Made by a program: the position numbers and the translations under genes
Assembly: GCA_002389465.1 (NCBI GenBank)
Contig: DGOT01000094.1
Span: forward strand, 1-9,631
DNA length: 9,631 bases
Source of the DNA: Bacteroidales bacterium UBA4459
GTDB taxonomy: Bacteria > Bacteroidota > Bacteroidia > Bacteroidales > F082
Reading direction: 5' to 3'
Shown: one piece after another, positions 7,518 to 9,631 of the stretch
Layout: every line of letters starts with the position of its first letter
How positions within the stretch are numbered: position 1 is the stretch's first letter
The notes under the pieces: generated by a model
The model's database searches: none
Seen by the model: the letters and a program-made list of their open reading frames with translations, nothing else
What the model was told of the DNA's origin: nothing

Positions 7518-9500
7518 CTATCCTTTCGCAGATTTTCGTTTCATATATTTCAAATAATCATCCAGATTATCGAGCATCCATTTGATACGCAGCAACTCGG
7601 CAATATTCCATGCTTGTGAGATAGCGCCACCGGCTTTGTACGGTGGATCTCCATTGTAAACCTCCGAAATTGTCCCGATACCGGCCTCACTCATCACTTC
7701 CTCGAATGCATCAAACATGGATTGAACACGTTTCCGGGCACTCTTGCCATACAGTCGGAATTGAGCATCGGCAAAAGCACCGAGCAACCACGGCCACACC
7801 GTTCCCTGGTGATAGGCCAGGTCACGCTCTTCCTGGTTCCCGAAATAAGTCCCCTTATAGGCGGGATTCTTCGGCGAAAGCGTCCGTAAGCCGCGCGGTG
7901 TTAAAAGTTCCTGTTGCACGATGTTCAGCACAGAGCTTTTGATCTGCTGCTCAACAGGAGAATAAGGTAATGAGACGGCCAACAGCATATTCGGCCGTAC
8001 CGCCCAGTCTTTGTTTGCTTCCGTTACATAATCGGCCAGGTAAGCTTTTTGTTGGTCCCAGAAAGCTTCTTTAAACGACTGACGGAATTTTTCCGGCCAG
8101 TTTCCCCATTCCTTAACAAAAGATTTGTTGTTGTTTTCTCTGGCAAGTTCAAGCGTATAACACAGGGCGTTGTACCATAATGCGTTGATTTCAACGGCAT
8201 AGCCCAATCTGGGTGTAACCGGTTTGCCATGAACAATGGCATCCATCCAGGTGACTGCTTTACCAGGTTCGCCCGAATAAAGTAAACCATTATCATGCAT
8301 TTTAATGTTATTCAGAGTGCCCCTGGCAAATTGATCGATAATACCCGTCATATGCTTGCCGTAATTTTTCCAGATATCCTTCTTCTCGCCGGTCATCAGT
8401 TCGTATTGCTGCAAAGACCAAAAAAACCAAAGGGAAGCATCCACCGAGTTATAGGTGGCATGATCACCTTGTCCCAGATTTGGAAAGAGGCCATTGCGCA
8501 GCTCACTCAACATGGACTTCATTACCTCTTTAAACTCTTTTATTTTGCTCTGTGTGAGTGTTAAGCCGGGAAGGGCAACAAATGAATCGCGGCCCCAGCG
8601 GCCGAACCAGGGAAAGCCAGCGATGATCTCCGTCCGTTTGTTAATCCTTACAATGAACTCATCTGCAGCATTGGCCAGGCAATTCTGGTAGCTGTTTCTT
8701 GGGGTTCTTCGCTTTACCTCATCCTTAAAAGCTTTGTTAAATCCGGCAGGACTTTTTTCTTCCAGGCCTGCTGAGATCACAACAGACTCTCCTTTTTTCA
8801 TACTGACTTCAAAATATCCCGGAACAAATAAGTCTTCGGTATGTTCATAGCCTCTTTCAAGTTCTCTGATGTACTCAATATTGTAATGCCAGTCGGGTAC
8901 GTGGATGTATCTAGGCTTTTTCGAAAATTGCATATACACATGCGAATATCCCTGGTACATCTGCCATCGTGCACCGTTAGCCACATCTTTATATTTGGTT
9001 TCGACGTACGTATTTGCTTTAGACAGGCTGTGTACGTTCCGGTAAGCCAGAAAAGGCTTTATCCGCAGAGTAACCGATCGTGAGGCTTGCACCAGCGTAT
9101 ACCTTACTAAAAGACGGTCCTCACGGCTGGTGTAAATATATTCTTTGGTGAATACGACACCGCCAACACGGTAAACAAGTAGGGAATTCGGTTCTGATTC
9201 AAATTCCCTTAAATATTTATGGCCTTTGGGCTCAGAAACACCTCCGGGGAACATGCGCATGCTCAGATGATATTCGTAGTCGTTCTCAATAATAGACTCG
9301 TCAATAGTGGAGAGAAGTACATGATTTTTGTCATCAATCAGTGGTTGGGGAACTACAAGCAAACCATGATATTTACGTGTGTTGGTAAATATAATGGTGG
9401 ACGAAGCATAACTTCCGGCTCTGTTGGTACGAAGCAACTCCCGGTCAAGTGAGAATTTTAAGTTGACAAGCTGCGTTTTGTCGAAATTTATATAGCTCAT
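7518..9500 (-). CDS. Glycogen debranching enzyme, GH133 amylo-alpha-1,6-glucosidase type
   Basis: 660 residues, cytoplasmic. It hydrolyses alpha-1,6 branch linkages of glycogen or limit dextrin. An N-terminal beta-sandwich domain (about 15-250; LLRTNRAGSYASS at 22-34 and TRKYHGLLV at 41-49 are hallmarks) precedes an (alpha/alpha)6-barrel glucosidase domain (about 275-645). The barrel has GFPWFGRWGRDSF (295-307), TWMDA (417-421), YHQGTVWPW (563-571) and ISEVYNGDPP (611-620). By analogy with the glucosidase half of eukaryotic debranching enzymes, D420 and E613 are the probable acid and base. Length is normal for the bacterial single-activity form, which lacks the 4-alpha-glucanotransferase half. 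It is the first gene of the operon; its stop is 2 nt before the GT4 start, implying translational coupling. The leader before the ATG is A-rich (AACAAATAGAAA) without Shine-Dalgarno, as usual for the phylum. Confidence 0.94.
   Translation of the reverse strand: MSYINFDKTQLVNLKFSLDRELLRTNRAGSYASSTIIFTNTRKYHGLLVVPQPLIDDKNHVLLSTIDESIIENDYEYHLSMRMFPGGVSEPKGHKYLREFESEPNSLLVYRVGGVVFTKEYIYTSREDRLLVRYTLVQASRSVTLRIKPFLAYRNVHSLSKANTYVETKYKDVANGARWQMYQGYSHVYMQFSKKPRYIHVPDWHYNIEYIRELERGYEHTEDLFVPGYFEVSMKKGESVVISAGLEEKSPAGFNKAFKDEVKRRTPRNSYQNCLANAADEFIVRINKRTEIIAGFPWFGRWGRDSFVALPGLTLTQSKIKEFKEVMKSMLSELRNGLFPNLGQGDHATYNSVDASLWFFWSLQQYELMTGEKKDIWKNYGKHMTGIIDQFARGTLNNIKMHDNGLLYSGEPGKAVTWMDAIVHGKPVTPRLGYAVEINALWYNALCYTLELARENNNKSFVKEWGNWPEKFRQSFKEAFWDQQKAYLADYVTEANKDWAVRPNMLLAVSLPYSPVEQQIKSSVLNIVQQELLTPRGLRTLSPKNPAYKGTYFGNQEERDLAYHQGTVWPWLLGAFADAQFRLYGKSARKRVQSMFDAFEEVMSEAGIGTISEVYNGDPPYKAGGAISQAWNIAELLRIKWMLDNLDDYLKYMKRKSAKG
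7521..7526 (-). promoter_or_regulatory. Shine-Dalgarno-like AAAGGA before the GT4 gene
   Basis: On the minus strand AAAGGA lies 5 nt before the GT4 ATG and overlaps the last two codons (AAA GGA) of the debranching enzyme gene. The junction reads GGA TAG TT ATG, so ribosomes finishing the upstream gene are well placed to restart. It supports the chosen ATG at 7515. The match could also be a by-product of the Lys-Gly codons. Confidence 0.45.
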
Positions 9501-9547
9501 TTTCTATTTGTTACACATTTAAAACGAAGGTAGACTTCTTTTGTCTG

Positions 9548-9555
9548 CAAAAATA
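9548..9555 (-). promoter_or_regulatory. Candidate -7 promoter element of the glycogen operon
   Basis: The minus strand reads TATTTTTG, matching TAnnTTTG, and would give a leader of roughly 40 nt before the debranching enzyme ATG at 9500. No clear -33 TTTG is found at the expected spacing, and the region is AT-rich, so this is tentative. Apart from this element and a minor 5-bp hairpin (9586-9600), I see nothing in 9501-9631. Confidence 0.38.
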
Positions 9556-9631
9556 AGTTGAATGATACTTGGTATTGCGCCTGCTAAGTTAACAAAACTT
9601 AAAATAATTCTAAAATAACGGGGTTTTAATA

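Noticed and set aside
9586..9600. AAGTT-AACAA-AACTT hairpin near the right edge
   Set aside because: The stem is only 5 bp and AT-rich with no U-tract on either strand, so it is likely chance.

Overview
The window looks like a chromosomal segment from a member of the Bacteroidota, probably a Bacteroidales/Marinilabiliales-type lineage. The order is my guess; the phylum is better supported. Evidence for the phylum is a C25-family protein of the type IX secretion system (T9SS) with a C-terminal T9SS sorting domain, a eukaryotic-type (GT3) glycogen synthase, a debranching enzyme / GT4 / GH57 gene trio that I recall from Bacteroides, TAnnTTTG-like -7 promoter elements, and A-rich leaders mostly without Shine-Dalgarno sequences.

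Layout from left to right. Positions 1-1289 (minus) hold the N-terminal 429 residues of a GT3 glycogen synthase that runs off the left edge. Positions 1290-1511 are a divergent intergenic region with a candidate -7 element for the synthase and a perfect 14-bp palindrome. Positions 1512-4454 (plus) encode a 980-residue secreted PorU-like C25 protein whose catalytic His is present but whose nucleophile Cys position reads Gly. Positions 4455-4617 are a convergent intergenic region with a strong terminator for the minus-strand operon and a weaker stem-loop after the plus-strand gene. Positions 4618-9500 (minus) are a three-gene operon, transcribed right to left: glycogen debranching enzyme (7518-9500), GT4 glycosyltransferase (6232-7515, 2-nt gap) and GH57 glycoside hydrolase (4618-6195, 36-nt gap). 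Positions 9501-9631 hold the operon leader and a candidate promoter.

The four carbohydrate genes form a cytoplasmic alpha-glucan (glycogen) module. The GT3 enzyme and possibly the GT4 enzyme elongate alpha-1,4-glucan, the GH57 enzyme cleaves or rearranges it, and the debranching enzyme removes alpha-1,6 branches. No GlgC, branching enzyme or phosphorylase is visible here.

Two observations stand out. The GH57 protein carries, after a lysine/alanine-rich linker, an approximately 80-residue C-terminal segment strikingly like the C-terminal motor domain of the flagellar switch protein FliG, including counterparts of several charged residues that contact the stator. The PorU-like protein appears to be a catalytically inactive sortase paralogue, located beside glycogen genes rather than beside porV.
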